A stretch of DNA of 64,000 nt from Bradyrhizobium sp. CSA112 (lineage in GTDB: Bacteria > Pseudomonadota > Alphaproteobacteria > Rhizobiales > Xanthobacteraceae), in assembly GCF_029051645.1 (NCBI RefSeq), contig NZ_JAACFS010000025.1, forward strand, positions 1-64,000. Reading direction: 5' to 3'. Below the pieces are notes generated by a model that worked only from the letters and a program-made list of their open reading frames with translations, searched no databases and was not told the origin of the DNA. Of this stretch, positions 62,093 to 64,000 are shown one piece after another. Position numbers and translations under genes: made by a program. Each line of letters begins with the position of its first letter. Within the stretch, counting starts at the first letter, position 1.

Positions 62093-63029
62093 AGCGAATG
62101 CGCGGATCGATCGCGGCGTAAAGCATGTCGACGGTGAAGTTTGCGACCACCACGACCACGGCAATCAGCATCACGAGGTTCTGGACGATCGGGTAGTCGC
62201 GCCAGCGCAGCGCCTCGACCAGGAAGCGGGCGACGCCGGGAATATTGAACACGGTTTCGGTGACGATCAGTCCTCCGATCAGGAAGGCCGCCTCGATGCC
62301 GATCACGGTAATGACCGGAAGAATGGCGTTCTTCAGCGCGTGACGATAATTGACCGATGCCTCGGAGGCGCCTTTGGCGCGCGCGGTACGGATGTAATCC
62401 TGTCGCAGGATTTCCAGCATCGAAGAGCGCGTGATGCGCATGGTCAGCGCCGCGCTGCGAAAGCCGACCGCCATCGCCGGCACGGCATAGATCGCGAACG
62501 CCTCCGTCCAGGTTGCCGGGTTCGGATTGTAGATCGGCATGTGGCCGAACAGCGAAACCGAGGCCATCAGGATAAGCAGCCCGAGCCAGAAGGAAGGCAG
62601 CGACAGGCCGCTCAGGCTGACGACACGGAGGGTGTAATCCAGACGCGAGCCTTGGTGGACTGCGCTGAGAACGCCCAGGGGAATGCCGATCGAGGCCGAG
62701 AACAACAGCGCTAGCGCCGCCAGCCGGGCGGTGATCGGAATGCGCGGCAGGATCTCCTGCAACGCCGGCTTTTCCGAGACGTAGGAATAGCCGAGATCGC
62801 CGTGCAGCAGCCCGCCGATCCAGTTCAGATATTGCTGGTAGATCGGCAGGTTGAGACCGAGTTCCTTTTCCAGGTTGGCCTTGTCGGTGGGATCGACGAA
62901 GCCGGCGGCGTCGAACAGGATGTCGACGATGTTACCGGGGACGACCCGCAGCAACACGAAGATGATGATCGATATCCCGATCAGGGTCACGAGCATCAAG
63001 ACGAGGCGACGCACGATATAAGCAAACAC
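62082..63029 (-). CDS. Oligo/dipeptide ABC transporter permease (OppB/DppB type)
   Basis: Predicted 315 aa from GTG 63029, which has gggagag upstream and gives the family-standard start MFAYIVRRLVLMLVTLIGIS; the frame is open to 63065. It has six hydrophobic segments, with the OppB hallmark FVLLRVVPGN after TM1 and the EAA loop TARAKGASEASVNYRHALKN. The C-terminus TVDMLYAAIDPRIRYGD is characteristic. It follows the binding-protein gene by about 140 bases. Confidence 0.93.
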   Translation of the reverse strand: MFAYIVRRLVLMLVTLIGISIIIFVLLRVVPGNIVDILFDAAGFVDPTDKANLEKELGLNLPIYQQYLNWIGGLLHGDLGYSYVSEKPALQEILPRIPITARLAALALLFSASIGIPLGVLSAVHQGSRLDYTLRVVSLSGLSLPSFWLGLLILMASVSLFGHMPIYNPNPATWTEAFAIYAVPAMAVGFRSAALTMRITRSSMLEILRQDYIRTARAKGASEASVNYRHALKNAILPVITVIGIEAAFLIGGLIVTETVFNIPGVARFLVEALRWRDYPIVQNLVMLIAVVVVVANFTVDMLYAAIDPRIRYGD

Positions 63030-63065
63030 CCGGCTACTCTCCCTGACCCATCGGCTAGAGCCCAT

Positions 63066-63168
63066 TCGGTTCTGATGAATCAGAACCGAGCTCTCGGTTT
63101 TTGTTTTGACGCGTTTTCTTCACGCGAACCGGGATCCACTTCGCTCGAAACGCTATCGCGGCCGGACG
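63066..63168. repeat. Hairpin and repeat between binding-protein and permease genes
   Basis: cggttctgat pairs with atcagaaccg (63069-63091), followed by gagctctcggtttttgtttt and acgcgttttcttcacgcg. It is inside the transporter operon; a partial terminator or processing site would let the binding protein be made in excess, as in other ABC operons. Also a known style of dispersed repeat. Confidence 0.5.
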
Positions 63169-64000
63169 TTACTTGTCCATCCAGACGTCTTCGTAACGGT
63201 AGCCGTTGTAGGAGCTGTTCACCATGATGGTGACGCCCTTGACATAAGGCTGCCAGCACGAGCCCTGGCGGGCGTGCAAGATGATCGGCCGCGCCACGTC
63301 TTCCTGCAGCTTCTTGTCGATCTCCCAGACCAACTTCTTGCGCTTGGCGACATCCTTCTCCATCGACTGCTCGTCGAACAGCTTCTCGATTTCCCTGTTG
63401 CAGTAGTTGGTATAGTTGCGCTCCGAGCCGCAGGAATAGTTTTCGTAGAATGACTGGTCGGGATCGTCGACCGCATTGCCGGTGAGGTTCAGGCCGAGCG
63501 AGTAATCCTTGCGGGCGACCTTCGGGAACCATTGTGCGGTATCAACGACGTCGAGATCGCCGTCGATATAGATGCTCTTCATCTGGTCGATCAGGATGAC
63601 GGCGGGATCGCGGTAGATCGGGATGTTGCGCGTGGCGACCTTGACGGCGAGGCGCTTGTCCGGTCCATAGCCCGCCTTCTGCATCAGCTTGCGCGCCTCT
63701 TCCCGATTGGCGTTGACGTCGGGACCGTAACCCGGAATCGATTCCAGCATTTCCTTCGGCATCGCCCACAAGCCGCCCGGTGCGGGAAGCATGGTGCCGC
63801 CGATGTCGGCCTGTCCCTCGTACAGTATCGAGACGAAGGCCTTGCGGTCGAGCACCAGCGCCAGCGCGCGGCGAATGTCGATATTGTCGAACGGCGGGGC
63901 GGACGAGTTGACGATGATGTTGGTCGAGACGTTGACCGGCTCGACCACGCACACTGCGTTCGGTGCCTGCGACTTGACTTCCTTGAGCAGCGGGATCGAC
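63169..64000 (-). CDS. ABC transporter substrate-binding protein, family 5 (partial, N-terminus outside window)
   Basis: The 277 visible residues form the C-terminal half of an SBP_bac_5 periplasmic protein that binds oligo- or dipeptides or similar solutes. The frame stays open to the right edge (reading SIPLLKEVKSQAPNA before VCVVEP), so the gene is cut by the window. Family segments: NIDIRRALALVLDRKAFV, EARKLMQKAGYGPDKRL, and a C-terminal end YRYEDVWMDK. Family members are about 500-550 aa. It is the first gene of the transporter operon visible here. Cysteines in YSCGSERNYTNYCNRE may form a disulfide. Confidence 0.92.
   Translation of the reverse strand, partial: SIPLLKEVKSQAPNAVCVVEPVNVSTNIIVNSSAPPFDNIDIRRALALVLDRKAFVSILYEGQADIGGTMLPAPGGLWAMPKEMLESIPGYGPDVNANREEARKLMQKAGYGPDKRLAVKVATRNIPIYRDPAVILIDQMKSIYIDGDLDVVDTAQWFPKVARKDYSLGLNLTGNAVDDPDQSFYENYSCGSERNYTNYCNREIEKLFDEQSMEKDVAKRKKLVWEIDKKLQEDVARPIILHARQGSCWQPYVKGVTIMVNSSYNGYRYEDVWMDK

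Overview
The window looks like a chromosomal segment of an alphaproteobacterium of the Bradyrhizobium/Nitrobacteraceae type. The grounds are high GC, GTG and TTG starts next to good ribosome-binding sites, an acdR-acdS pair, DUF3551 and DUF3175 proteins, OpgC, orphan TctC receptors, FecR/VCBS proteins, and many short dispersed palindromic repeats of the kind recalled from Bradyrhizobium intergenic regions. The genus is an inference from gene content; no database was searched.

Layout. 1-7.3 kb: a chemoreceptor, a small DUF3175 protein, and an MFS transporter followed by trehalose genes otsB and otsA. 7.3-11.2 kb: a secreted protein, tRNA-Ser(GGA), and a roughly 3.2-kb segment ending in an exact 17-bp copy of the tRNA 3' end. 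That segment carries gene fragments, an L,D-transpeptidase and a nitroreductase, and looks like the remnant of a small tRNA-targeted island. 11.2-19.5 kb: a 2-keto-3-deoxygalactonate kinase/aldolase pair divergent from a TctC receptor, a VCBS-repeat protein divergent from FecR and TPR genes, and a second TctC receptor. 19.9-24.8 kb: a frameshifted trypsin-like peptidase, small unknown genes, and acdR/acdS (ACC deaminase). 25-38 kb: recQ; a three-gene exported molybdenum hydroxylase with a triheme cytochrome; CoxE/MoxR-type genes; a HAD phosphatase; a secreted trypsin; an ADP-forming acyl-CoA synthetase. 37.7-42.1 kb: a proteobacterial sortase with its VIT/VWA substrate, a helix-turn-helix regulator and a cold-shock gene with a terminator. 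42.2-50 kb: an acyl-CoA synthetase, a long dispersed repeat, an opgC gene fused to the tail of an unrelated ABC substrate-binding protein, and a convergent response regulator/MASE1 hybrid kinase pair. 50.3-59.1 kb: a forward acyl-CoA catabolic cluster (two acyl-CoA dehydrogenases, a GST, an AraC regulator, a BKACE enzyme and both subunits of a biotin-dependent acyl-CoA carboxylase). 59.2-64 kb: a reverse-strand Opp/Dpp-type peptide ABC transporter running off the right edge.

The most unusual items are the tRNA-Ser direct repeat enclosing decayed genes, the VCBS protein that appears to have lost its FecR core and has gained cysteines in its later repeats, the opgC/ABC_sub_bind chimera with a detectable one-base frameshift at the old stop, the frameshifted peptidase, and the sortase pair. 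No CRISPR array, intact insertion sequence, integrase or phage gene was seen.
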